Assembly (NCBI GenBank): GCA_002319815.1
Contig: DCFR01000020.1
Span: 1 to 17,251 of the forward strand
Length of the DNA stretch: 17,251 nt
Source: Megamonas sp. UBA1799
GTDB taxonomy: Bacteria; Bacillota; Negativicutes; Selenomonadales; Selenomonadaceae
Direction of reading: 5' to 3'
The notes under the pieces are model-generated. The model was not told the DNA's origin. It worked only from the letters and a program-made list of their open reading frames with translations, and made no database searches. Shown in pieces: positions 6,847 through 13,375 of the stretch (the first letter of the stretch is position 1; each line of letters opens with the position of its first letter). The translations under genes were made by a program, and so were the position numbers.

Positions 6847-8139
6847 TTATATGCCAAAACGCGCCATAATCATATCGACATTGCGCAGAAAATATTTATA
6901 GTCAAAACACTCATCAATTTCGTCTTTCGTAAGATATTTCATGATATCCGGATCTTTTTCGATGTTGGTACGGAAATCTTCGCCGGCCATCCAGCGCTTC
7001 ATGGCATTGCGCTGCACCCATTTATAAGCATCCTCGCGCAGCACGCCCTTGTTGACAATTGCGATCAAAAGGCGCTGGCTGTAAATAAGCCCGCCGGTCT
7101 TATTGAGATTGGCCATCATGGCGTCCGGATACACCAGCAGTTTATCAATAATGTTCGTAAACTTCTTAACACAATAATCCACATTGATCGTGCTGTCCGG
7201 CAGAATCACCCGCTCCACGGAAGAATGCGAAATATCGCGTTCGTGCCAGAGGGTAATATCTTCCATCGCCGCCAGCGCATTGCCGCGCACCAAACGGGAC
7301 ATACCGGCAATCCGCTCGCAGGTAATCGGATTACGCTTGTGCGGCATAGCCGAAGACCCCTTCTGTCCTGGGCTGAAATATTCCTCGGCTTCACGGATAT
7401 CCGTACGCTGCAGATTGCGAATTTCCGTAGCAAATTTCTCAAAGGAACTGGAAACAATCGCCAGCGTCGTCATATACTCCGCATGACGATCCCGCTGAAT
7501 AACCTGCGTCGCCAATTTAACCGGTTCGATACCAAGTTTCCGGCAAACAATCTCTTCAATGCGCGGATCAATGTTAGAGTAAGTGCCGACCGCACCCGAC
7601 AGCTTGCCGACCGCGACAATCTTACGCGCATGCTCGACCCGTTCAATATCGCGATCGACTTCACTCATCCAAAGCGCAAACTTCATGCCAAAAGTCATCG
7701 GCTCCGCATGAATGCCATGCGTCCGTCCGATGCAAGGCGTATGTTTGAACTCCGCCGCCCGGCGTTTCAAAACATCGCGGAATTTATGCAGATCATCGAG
7801 AATGATATCGGCAGAATTGCGCATCATAATGCCGAGCGCCGTATCTTTCACATCACTGGAAGTCAGTCCCTTATGGATATACTTCGAGTCCTCGCCGACA
7901 TATTCCGCTACATTGGTCAAAAAGGCAATGATATCATGATTCGTAACCTTTTCAATTTCATGCACCCGGTCCAGATTAAACTGTGCTTTCTGCCGGATAT
8001 TGACTGCGGCTTCCTTCGGAATCTGTCCGAGTTCAGCCATCGCTTCACAAGCTGTGATCTCAACTTCCAGCATAACTTCAAACTCATGCTGAAGGGACCA
8101 GAGATGCCCCATTTCCGGGTTCGTATAGCGTTCGATCAT
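6847..8139 (-). CDS. purB: Adenylosuccinate lyase (PurB)
   Basis: PurB is a cytoplasmic homotetrameric lyase of the fumarase/aspartase superfamily. It eliminates fumarate from SAICAR in de novo IMP synthesis and from adenylosuccinate to give AMP. The 430-residue protein is full length for the Bacillus-type subfamily. Diagnostic features are TSSDVKDT (93-100), GRTHGIHAEP (138-147, catalytic His141) and the superfamily signature GSSAMPHKRNP (261-271), which carries the catalytic serine loop. The ATG at 8137-8139 is preceded by AAGGAGG ten bases upstream. It is the first gene of a purB-purA unit, so the enzymes for IMP to AMP are made from one transcript. Transcription starts at a strong promoter about 120 bases upstream, and the leader contains a terminator-like hairpin. 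Confidence 0.97.
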   Translation of the reverse strand: MIERYTNPEMGHLWSLQHEFEVMLEVEITACEAMAELGQIPKEAAVNIRQKAQFNLDRVHEIEKVTNHDIIAFLTNVAEYVGEDSKYIHKGLTSSDVKDTALGIMMRNSADIILDDLHKFRDVLKRRAAEFKHTPCIGRTHGIHAEPMTFGMKFALWMSEVDRDIERVEHARKIVAVGKLSGAVGTYSNIDPRIEEIVCRKLGIEPVKLATQVIQRDRHAEYMTTLAIVSSSFEKFATEIRNLQRTDIREAEEYFSPGQKGSSAMPHKRNPITCERIAGMSRLVRGNALAAMEDITLWHERDISHSSVERVILPDSTINVDYCVKKFTNIIDKLLVYPDAMMANLNKTGGLIYSQRLLIAIVNKGVLREDAYKWVQRNAMKRWMAGEDFRTNIEKDPDIMKYLTKDEIDECFDYKYFLRNVDMIMARFGI

Positions 8140-8160
8140 AGATGTATTTCCTCCTTAATA

Positions 8161-8179
8161 ATACCGGTTTATACCGGTT
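8161..8179 (-). repeat. Tandem ATACCGGTT repeat / ACCGGT palindrome pair in the purB leader
   Basis: ATACCGGTT occurs at 8161-8169 and again at 8171-8179, a 10-base period. Because ACCGGT is its own reverse complement, the two copies can also pair as a six-base stem with a four-base loop just upstream of the purB ribosome site. This could be a protein operator or an RNA element occluding translation. Confidence 0.4.
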
Positions 8180-8184
8180 GCAAC

Positions 8185-8226
8185 AAAAAAGGACTCAAAT
8201 TGGTACGAATGTACCTCATTTTGAGT
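8185..8226 (-). terminator. Candidate attenuator (terminator-like hairpin) in the purB leader
   Basis: In the purB transcript ACTCAAA (8220-8226) pairs with TTTGAGT (8193-8199), and an inner stem GGTAC/GTACC stacks beneath the loop. The hairpin is followed by CC and six T residues (8185-8190). It lies between the purB promoter and its start codon, so it would terminate before purB unless overridden. No purine riboswitch or leader peptide was recognised upstream of it. Confidence 0.55.
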
Positions 8227-8258
8227 TTCTGCCTGGTTTTGCTTTTTTTCCCTCATCT

Positions 8259-8288
8259 ATCATAGCATTTTAAGAGGAACACTGTCAA
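8259..8288 (-). promoter_or_regulatory. purB-purA promoter
   Basis: The minus strand has a perfect TTGACA (8283-8288), an 18-base spacer and TATGAT (8259-8264), with TG one base before the -10. The transcript would carry a leader of about 115 bases before the purB ATG. The promoter sits back to back with the phosphoesterase gene that reads the other way. Confidence 0.8.
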
Positions 8289-8326
8289 CGCGATTTGATG
8301 CCTATGAATCTGGCCGCGGATTGATA

Positions 8327-8332
8327 TATAAT
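8327..8332 (+). promoter_or_regulatory. Candidate -10 element for the phosphoesterase operon
   Basis: A perfect TATAAT lies 39 bases before the ATG of the first phosphoesterase. The region 16-18 bases upstream (around TATGAA/ATGAAT, 8303-8309) has no good -35, so activation by another factor is possible. It diverges from the purB promoter, whose -35 is about 40 bases away. Confidence 0.5.
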
Positions 8333-8371
8333 ATAGACAATCATAAAATTCAAAATCAGGAGGACCGCTCT

Positions 8372-9664
8372 ATGCGACTTCAATCTATATCCCGTCGGCA
8401 GTTTTTGAAGCTTACCGGCAGCGCGCTGCTGACACTGGGATTTGGTCAGCTGACGCCGGCAGAAGCTGCCGCGCAGCGCTGGCAGCCGCTGCATACAATC
8501 CAAAACTCGCTTGACAGTCGTTATATACGGCAGATTATTACGGCTGACAGCCGCACATCCCGCACCATTATGTGGCAGGCCGATAAACCGGAACCATCAG
8601 CGCAAGTTGAATACCGCACCGCCGGCAGTGATCGATCTGCCCTGGCTGCGGCAGCTGGCGGATTATTTACGGATGATGACGTCTCCAGCTATATCTACAC
8701 CGCCGTTTTATCCGGCCTGCTGCCCGGACTGCGCTATGAATACCGTCTGCTCGTCGGTGATGCCGGAACCAGCTGGTATCCACTGCAAACGGAAGGAAGT
8801 CCGTTTTTTAAAGCTCTGATCTTTCCCGACTCACAATGCAGCGATCATTATGAAACATGGCGTACATTAGTTCAGAATGCCGCCCGCCGTCATCAAGATA
8901 CCGCATTTTATATCAATATGGGCGATCTGGTCGACAATGGCGAAGACCATCGCCAGTGGCAGCAATGGTTTTCCGCCGTTGACGGCATTGCCGAGCAATG
9001 GCCGCTGGCGCCTCTTTTAGGCAATCATGAAACCTATACGCTGGACTGGCAGATCCGACAGCCGCTGGCCTGGCTGGCATATTTTTCCGTCCCGGAAAAT
9101 AACAGCTCGGCATTCTCGCATTGTTACTATTCCTTTGATTACGGCGAAGTCCATTTTGCCGCGCTTGACACGCAATGGGAAGAAAGCGATCCCATTCAGC
9201 CAGGACTGCTCGCTGAACAAATAAGCTGGCTGCAGCGCGATATGAAAGCCAGTCGGAAAAAATGGAAAATCATTCTCATGCACAAAGATATTTTAAACTA
9301 TGACTACTGGGGTGGTAGCCGGGAGCCAGAAGATGTGATTGATCCGGTAGGACGCGCGCTGATGCCGGTTTTTGATGAACTTGGCATTGACCTGGTGCTT
9401 TCCGCGCATTTGCATACTTATCGCCGCCGCTGTCACATCAAGAACTTTCAGCCCGATCCTGCCGGACCGCTCTATATCTGTACCGGAGTGGCCGGCAATG
9501 TCCGTTATTATGATATTCCGGCCAGCCATTTCGATGAGAAACTGGCGCCACAGCCAGAAACAGACAATTATCTGGTGCTGGAAACAGCCAAAAACCGTCT
9601 GCATATCCAGGCATTTTTGCCCAACGGCGCTCTCATGGACGAGGTTTTTCTCGTAAAACGCTGA
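8372..9664 (+). CDS. Tat-exported metallophosphoesterase, purple acid phosphatase-like (first paralogue)
   Basis: This 430-residue exported enzyme is predicted to hydrolyse phosphoesters outside the cytoplasmic membrane. The N-terminus carries a twin-arginine signal, SRRQFLK (residues 7-13), then a hydrophobic stretch (about 14-26) and an Ala-rich AEAAA (30-34) suitable for cleavage. A purple-acid-phosphatase-type N-terminal beta domain follows (about 51-130). The calcineurin-like catalytic domain has FPDSQ (151-155), GDLVDNG (184-190), GNHE (217-220), His304 in LMHKD, and AHLHTY (345-350), together giving a two-metal site; the last motif is AHxH where GHxH is commonest. The ATG at 8372 follows CAGGAGG by eight bases; an upstream in-frame start would bury this ribosome site. 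A close paralogue follows 65 bases downstream. The substrate is unknown; phosphomonoesters, phosphodiesters or nucleotides are possible. Confidence 0.85.
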   Translation: MRLQSISRRQFLKLTGSALLTLGFGQLTPAEAAAQRWQPLHTIQNSLDSRYIRQIITADSRTSRTIMWQADKPEPSAQVEYRTAGSDRSALAAAAGGLFTDDDVSSYIYTAVLSGLLPGLRYEYRLLVGDAGTSWYPLQTEGSPFFKALIFPDSQCSDHYETWRTLVQNAARRHQDTAFYINMGDLVDNGEDHRQWQQWFSAVDGIAEQWPLAPLLGNHETYTLDWQIRQPLAWLAYFSVPENNSSAFSHCYYSFDYGEVHFAALDTQWEESDPIQPGLLAEQISWLQRDMKASRKKWKIILMHKDILNYDYWGGSREPEDVIDPVGRALMPVFDELGIDLVLSAHLHTYRRRCHIKNFQPDPAGPLYICTGVAGNVRYYDIPASHFDEKLAPQPETDNYLVLETAKNRLHIQAFLPNGALMDEVFLVKR

Positions 9665-9729
9665 CGGTTCGGCAATAGCTTGCCATTCTCTTTATTTTGT
9701 AATGTTTTGTTATGAATGGAAGGAAAAAA

Positions 9730-11025
9730 ATGAGCCAATCGATGCTTTCCCGCCGACGTTTTTTAAAAATAACCGGCGGTACGATTTTAACCCTTGCCGG
9801 CGGCTGGGCCTTAAATTCTCTGCCGCAGCTTCATGAGACGGCGAAACGAACCGATGATAAAACAGAAGAAGCCGCTCTCGGCATTCGTTGCCTCCGACAA
9901 ATCATTACGGCCGACAGCCGCTCCAGCCGCACCATCATGTGGCAATCCCAGACAGCGCAAAACGACGCCGAAGTGATCTGGCGGCCGCGCGGCAGCCAGC
10001 ATCAGTCTGTCCTGTCTGCTGCCGGCGAAAGTTTCACCGATGATGCAATTCGGGTATATTTACACACCGCGGCCATCGACGGACTTGATCCCAATCAATT
10101 TTATGAATACTGTATTCGCTGCGGACAGGCGGAAACAAAATGGCTGCCGCTGCCGGTTGACGATGGCGGCGCTTTTAAAATGTTGATTTTTCCCGATTCA
10201 CAATCCAATGATTACAGTGATTGGGAAAATCTCGCCCAAAATGCCGCCCGGCAAAATCCTGACGCATCGCTCTTTACCAACCTCGGCGACCTCGTTGATA
10301 ATGGGGAAGATCATACCCAATGGAACGCCTGGTTTGAAGCCCTGCACGGCATTATCAGCCGTCTGCCGCTGGCGCCGGTCATGGGCAATCATGAAACCTA
10401 CAATCGGCAGTGGAAAGTTCGTTTGCCGCAGGCATATCGAAGCGAATTTGTTGTGCCGGATAATGGCAGCCCGATTTTTTCCCGTTATTATTATGCCTTT
10501 GATTACGGCGATGTTCATTTTTGCGTTCTCAACACCCAGTGGGACGAAACGGAAGCCTTCCAACCCGGTTTATTAGCCACCCAGCAGCAATGGTTTGCCA
10601 AAGATATGTCGCAAAGCAAAAAAAAATGGAAAATCGTTTTGCTGCATAAAGATGTCCTGACGTATGGAATGCGCGGTCATCCGGAACGTCTGCCCGGTAT
10701 CAGTGACGCCGGCCGGGCTTTTATGCCGCTTTTTGATACGCTTGGCATTGATCTTGTATTATCAGCTCATCTTCATACCTATCGCAACCGCGGTCATATT
10801 TATAACTTTCAGCGCAGCCTTCATGGCCCTTTATACATTCTTGCCGGCGTCGCCGGTAATGTGCGCTACCCCGGGCTTTGGCTGCGTCATGAGCTGGATC
10901 AGGTTGTTGCGCCGCAGCCGGAAACTGACAACTACCTGACGCTGACCGCCGCTGTAAATGAGCTGCGGCTGCGCTGTTTTTTACCCGATGGCACGCAGAT
11001 TGACGATATCCGGCTGCAAAAATAA
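9730..11025 (+). CDS. Tat-exported metallophosphoesterase, purple acid phosphatase-like (second paralogue)
   Basis: This 431-residue paralogue of the preceding gene has the same plan: a Tat motif SRRRFLK (7-13), a hydrophobic stretch (about 14-25), a PAP-type N-terminal beta domain (about 54-130) and a calcineurin-like domain. Catalytic motifs are FPDSQ (154-158), GDLVDNG (187-193), GNHE (219-222), LLHKD and AHLHTY (346-351). By eye about half the residues match the first copy, highest around the metal ligands. The ATG at 9730 follows an AGGA seven bases upstream; an ATG at 9712 is in frame but has no ribosome site. Unlike the first copy I see no clear AxA cleavage site after the hydrophobic stretch, so the protein may stay membrane-anchored. 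A weak hairpin (GGCAA/TTGCC, 9671-9684) lies between the two genes; they are probably co-transcribed. Confidence 0.85.
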   Translation: MSQSMLSRRRFLKITGGTILTLAGGWALNSLPQLHETAKRTDDKTEEAALGIRCLRQIITADSRSSRTIMWQSQTAQNDAEVIWRPRGSQHQSVLSAAGESFTDDAIRVYLHTAAIDGLDPNQFYEYCIRCGQAETKWLPLPVDDGGAFKMLIFPDSQSNDYSDWENLAQNAARQNPDASLFTNLGDLVDNGEDHTQWNAWFEALHGIISRLPLAPVMGNHETYNRQWKVRLPQAYRSEFVVPDNGSPIFSRYYYAFDYGDVHFCVLNTQWDETEAFQPGLLATQQQWFAKDMSQSKKKWKIVLLHKDVLTYGMRGHPERLPGISDAGRAFMPLFDTLGIDLVLSAHLHTYRNRGHIYNFQRSLHGPLYILAGVAGNVRYPGLWLRHELDQVVAPQPETDNYLTLTAAVNELRLRCFLPDGTQIDDIRLQK

Positions 11026-11133
11026 ACTTTAGGCGCAAAAAAAGCAACGATTTGGCAGGAAATCAGCGGCGTTACCGCCAATATAACAAAGTCTGTATTT
11101 ATTTCTAAATTCAAAACAAAAGGAGAGAACTGC

Positions 11134-11610
11134 ATGTCCATTGAAAAAGTCCGGGATTACTTTGCTCAATACCACATGGAACCCCGCATCCAGACCTTCA
11201 CAACATCAAGCGCCACGGTAGAACTTGCCGCGGCTGCCCTTGGCTGCGCGCCGGCGCGCATTGCCAAAAGCCTTTCCTTTATGGTCGGCGATAAACCCGT
11301 CCTGATCGTTGCTGCCGGCGACGCCCATGTCGATAATCACAAATTTAAAGAACAATTTAATACAAAGGCAAAAATGTTGAAAGCCGATGAAGTTGAGCCG
11401 CTCATCGGACACGCCGTCGGCGGCGTCTGTCCTTTTGCGCTGGCGCCGGCAGTTGAAGTCTGGTTTGATGTATCTTTGCAGCGCTTCGCCAGCGTTTTTC
11501 CTGCCTGCGGCAGCGCCAATTCTGCAATTGAGCTGACTTTACCGGAACTCGAAAAATATGCTCCATCCCAAGGCTGGATTGATGTCTGTAAAAACTGGCA
11601 GACAGAATAG
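11134..11610 (+). CDS. YbaK/EbsC-family aminoacyl-tRNA deacylase
   Basis: This 158-residue cytoplasmic protein has the YbaK/ProRS-INS fold of free-standing trans-editing enzymes, which hydrolyse mischarged aminoacyl-tRNAs such as Cys-tRNAPro or Ala-tRNAPro. Conserved features are RIAKSL with Lys45, a catalytic or CCA-binding lysine in the family, the GGVCPFAL loop (96-103), and the C-terminal GSANSAIELTLPEL block (126-139). The length matches typical family members (about 150-160). The ATG at 11134 follows AGGAGAG. It lies 108 bases after the second phosphoesterase and 83 bases before the HD-domain gene. No clear promoter or terminator separates it from its upstream neighbour, so read-through is possible. 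The exact tRNA and amino acid specificity cannot be read from the sequence. Confidence 0.87.
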   Translation: MSIEKVRDYFAQYHMEPRIQTFTTSSATVELAAAALGCAPARIAKSLSFMVGDKPVLIVAAGDAHVDNHKFKEQFNTKAKMLKADEVEPLIGHAVGGVCPFALAPAVEVWFDVSLQRFASVFPACGSANSAIELTLPELEKYAPSQGWIDVCKNWQTE

Positions 11611-11646
11611 GTGATAAAACTCTGGAAAAAGTTCAGGAATCTATGT

Positions 11647-11652
11647 TATGAT
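11647..11652 (+). promoter_or_regulatory. Candidate -10 element for the HD-domain gene
   Basis: TATGAT (11647-11652) lies 41 bases before the ATG, with TG two bases ahead of it. A weak -35 (TGGAAA, 11623-11628) sits 18 bases upstream. This would give the HD gene its own transcript in addition to any read-through. Confidence 0.4.
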
Positions 11653-11693
11653 AAGAAAAATTATTCTATACATATATAGGAGGTCATTTTGCT

Positions 11694-12287
11694 ATGCATA
11701 CAAGTAACATCAGCCGGGAAGCAGCCTGGGAACTGCTTCGCCAATACAACAAAGAACCGTTTCATCTGCAGCACGCCCTGACGCTTGAAGGCGTCATGCG
11801 CTGGTTCGCCAATTTCCGCGGCTTTGAAGATGAGGCCGACTACTGGGCCATTGTTGGTTTACTGCACGACATCGACTTTGAACTTTATCCGGACCAACAT
11901 TGCAAAAAAGCGCCGGAACTGCTCAAAGCTGCCGGCGTAGGCGATGATATGATTCATTCGATCTGCTCGCATGGCTATGGAATTTGTTCTGATATTGAAC
12001 CGGAACATGAAATGGAAAAAATTCTTTTTGCTGTTGATGAATTTACCGGCCTGATCGGCGCGGTTGCTTTAATGCACCCGTCAAAAAGCGTCAAAGATAT
12101 GAAAGTCTCCAGCGTCAAAAAGAAATTTAAAGACAAACACTTTGCCGCTGGCTGTTCGCGAACGGTCATTGCCGAAGGCGTGCATAACCTAAAATGGGAA
12201 ATCGGCGATTTCACTTCCAAAACGATCAAAGCGATGCAGTCCTGTGAAGACGATATCCGCCAAACCATGGAAAAATTGCAGGCTTAA
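11694..12287 (+). CDS. HD-domain phosphohydrolase
   Basis: This 197-residue cytoplasmic protein belongs to the HD superfamily of metal-dependent phosphohydrolases. Likely metal ligands are His27 in LQHALTLEGVM, the His58-Asp59 doublet in GLLHDIDF, His88 and/or His93 in IHSICSHGYG, and Asp115 in AVDEFTGL. No additional sensor, GYP or nucleic-acid-binding domain is visible, so this is a stand-alone HD protein of a type common in Bacillota. Its substrate is generally unknown; nucleotides or other phosphorylated metabolites are possible. The ATG at 11694 is preceded by a strong TAGGAGGTC ribosome site. It is the last gene of the rightward cluster, ending 16 bases before a long bidirectional terminator. 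Confidence 0.85.
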   Translation: MHTSNISREAAWELLRQYNKEPFHLQHALTLEGVMRWFANFRGFEDEADYWAIVGLLHDIDFELYPDQHCKKAPELLKAAGVGDDMIHSICSHGYGICSDIEPEHEMEKILFAVDEFTGLIGAVALMHPSKSVKDMKVSSVKKKFKDKHFAAGCSRTVIAEGVHNLKWEIGDFTSKTIKAMQSCEDDIRQTMEKLQA

Positions 12288-12302
12288 AAAAACCGCACAA
12301 TC

Positions 12303-12347
12303 AAAAAGCGTGAATCAGATACAAACCGTATCTGGTTCACGCTTTTT
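12303..12347. terminator. Bidirectional intrinsic terminator
   Basis: AAAAAGCGTGAATCAGATAC (12303-12322) pairs over its full 20 bases, with one wobble, with the inverted copy ending GCTTTTT (to 12347) around a five-base loop. The A-run on one side and the T-run on the other let it terminate both the plus-strand HD gene and the minus-strand pyridoxal kinase gene, which converge here. Confidence 0.93.
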
Positions 12348-12360
12348 ATTGTCTCCACCT

Positions 12361-13218
12361 TTATTTTATCAGACCCAGTTCCTTCATATAAAACGGTAAG
12401 TTTGCTTCAAAATTAACGCCATAACGCATTTCTGTACCAGCTTCTTTTGTCCAGACAATACTCGCCACGGTAAAATCAACGGCAATCTGCACCGCCTCAG
12501 CTAATGCCTTGCCGCACATAAGCGCACCGACCAGCGCACTGCCAAAAACATCGCCAGTGCCATGATAACTGCCGGGAATCTTCTGGCCAAGAATATATTG
12601 GATCTGCCCGGAAACCGTATCATAAGACGCCGCCCCCAGCTTCTGATCATCAAAGTAGACGCCGGTGAGAACAATATTCTTGGCGGGAATGGCCGCAGAA
12701 AGGCGATGCAGCAAGCCTTCTACATACTCTTTCGTATATGGGCCGGGCTGATAAGGCTCGCCCAGCATAAAAGCCGCTTCCGTAAGATTCGGCATAATAA
12801 GCTGTGCCTTCGCGCAAAGCTTTTTCATCGCCGCAGGAAAATGTTCGTCAAAAATCGTATACAACTGACCATTATCAGCCATCACCGGATCAACAACAAT
12901 CAACGTATCTGGAGACGCCAGATCATCAAACGCCTGACTCACCAGATCAATCTGTTCAAAAGAACCCAGAAAACCCGTATAAATCGCATCGAAATGAAGT
13001 TTTAAAGACTGCCAATGCGCCGCAATGGCAGCAATATCAGCGGTAAGATCCCGATACGTAAAACCGGTAAATCCACCGGTATGAGTTGACAAAACCGCCG
13101 TGGGCAACACGGAACATTCCACCCCGGCCGCTGAAATAATCGGCAGCGCTACCGTCAGGGAACACTTGCCAACACCGGAAATATCATGAATTGCCGCTAC
13201 TCTTTTCTGACTCAGCAT
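12361..13218 (-). CDS. Pyridoxal/pyridoxine/pyridoxamine kinase (ribokinase family)
   Basis: This 285-residue cytoplasmic kinase phosphorylates vitamin B6 vitamers with ATP in the pyridoxal-phosphate salvage pathway. The start HDISGVGKCSLTVALP (11-26) is typical of the PdxK/PdxY group. It is followed by STHTGGF (44-50), DPVMADNGQLY (110-120; usually DPVMGD, here Ala replaces Gly), PNLTEA (143-148) and the anion-hole/catalytic motif GTGD (220-223, Asp223 as base). The length matches PdxY/PdxK (about 280-290). The ATG at 13216-13218 follows AGAGGA by about ten bases. The gene stands alone: a terminator lies immediately downstream and a minus-strand terminator of the next gene lies upstream. PdxK, PdxY and the dual-function ThiD/PdxK type cannot be separated with certainty, so no symbol is assigned. 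Confidence 0.9.
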   Translation of the reverse strand: MLSQKRVAAIHDISGVGKCSLTVALPIISAAGVECSVLPTAVLSTHTGGFTGFTYRDLTADIAAIAAHWQSLKLHFDAIYTGFLGSFEQIDLVSQAFDDLASPDTLIVVDPVMADNGQLYTIFDEHFPAAMKKLCAKAQLIMPNLTEAAFMLGEPYQPGPYTKEYVEGLLHRLSAAIPAKNIVLTGVYFDDQKLGAASYDTVSGQIQYILGQKIPGSYHGTGDVFGSALVGALMCGKALAEAVQIAVDFTVASIVWTKEAGTEMRYGVNFEANLPFYMKELGLIK

Positions 13219-13255
13219 ACATTTATCATCCTCTCAACTAAACTAAACAAAAGCA

Positions 13256-13261
13256 AGTATA
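13256..13261 (-). promoter_or_regulatory. Candidate -10 element for the pyridoxal kinase gene
   Basis: The minus strand reads TATACT, 37 bases before the ATG. No good -35 is visible at 16-18 bases upstream (TTTTCC region). Confidence 0.45.
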
Positions 13262-13300
13262 CCGCAAACACAGCGGCAGGAAAAGTCTTTACCACAAATT

Positions 13301-13317
13301 TCAACAAATTGTGTTGA
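13301..13317. promoter_or_regulatory. Palindromic operator candidate upstream of the pyridoxal kinase gene
   Basis: TCAACA-AATTG-TGTTGA is a 17-bp inverted repeat with perfect six-base arms, about 40 bp upstream of the kinase -10 and just past the terminator of the neighbouring symporter gene. The size and symmetry suit a dimeric transcription factor. The regulator is unknown. Confidence 0.4.
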
Positions 13318-13332
13318 TACAATTCATTTGAT

Positions 13333-13369
13333 AAAAAAAAGGGAAGCTGCTGCCAACACAGTTTCCCTT
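13333..13369 (-). terminator. Intrinsic terminator of the AGCS symporter gene
   Basis: On the minus strand AAGGGAA pairs with TTCCCTT, with a three-base CTG/CAG inner stem. T residues then continue past the stem (13333-13338). It starts six bases after the symporter stop codon. Confidence 0.85.
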
Positions 13370-13375
13370 ACTCCC

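Noticed and set aside
6838..8265. A 475-codon open frame on the plus strand opposite purB.
   Set aside because: It mirrors the conserved purB gene, has no ribosome site or recognisable domain, and its composition (rich in H, N, R, I, F) is typical of an antisense shadow.
8185..8288. A purine riboswitch in the purB leader.
   Set aside because: The space between promoter and hairpin is too short for the three-way junction and the conserved loop sequences are absent.
9671..9684. A GGCAA/TTGCC hairpin between the two phosphoesterase genes as a terminator.
   Set aside because: It has only five base pairs and the following sequence is T-rich but interrupted; too weak to call as a terminator, so the genes are treated as probably co-transcribed.
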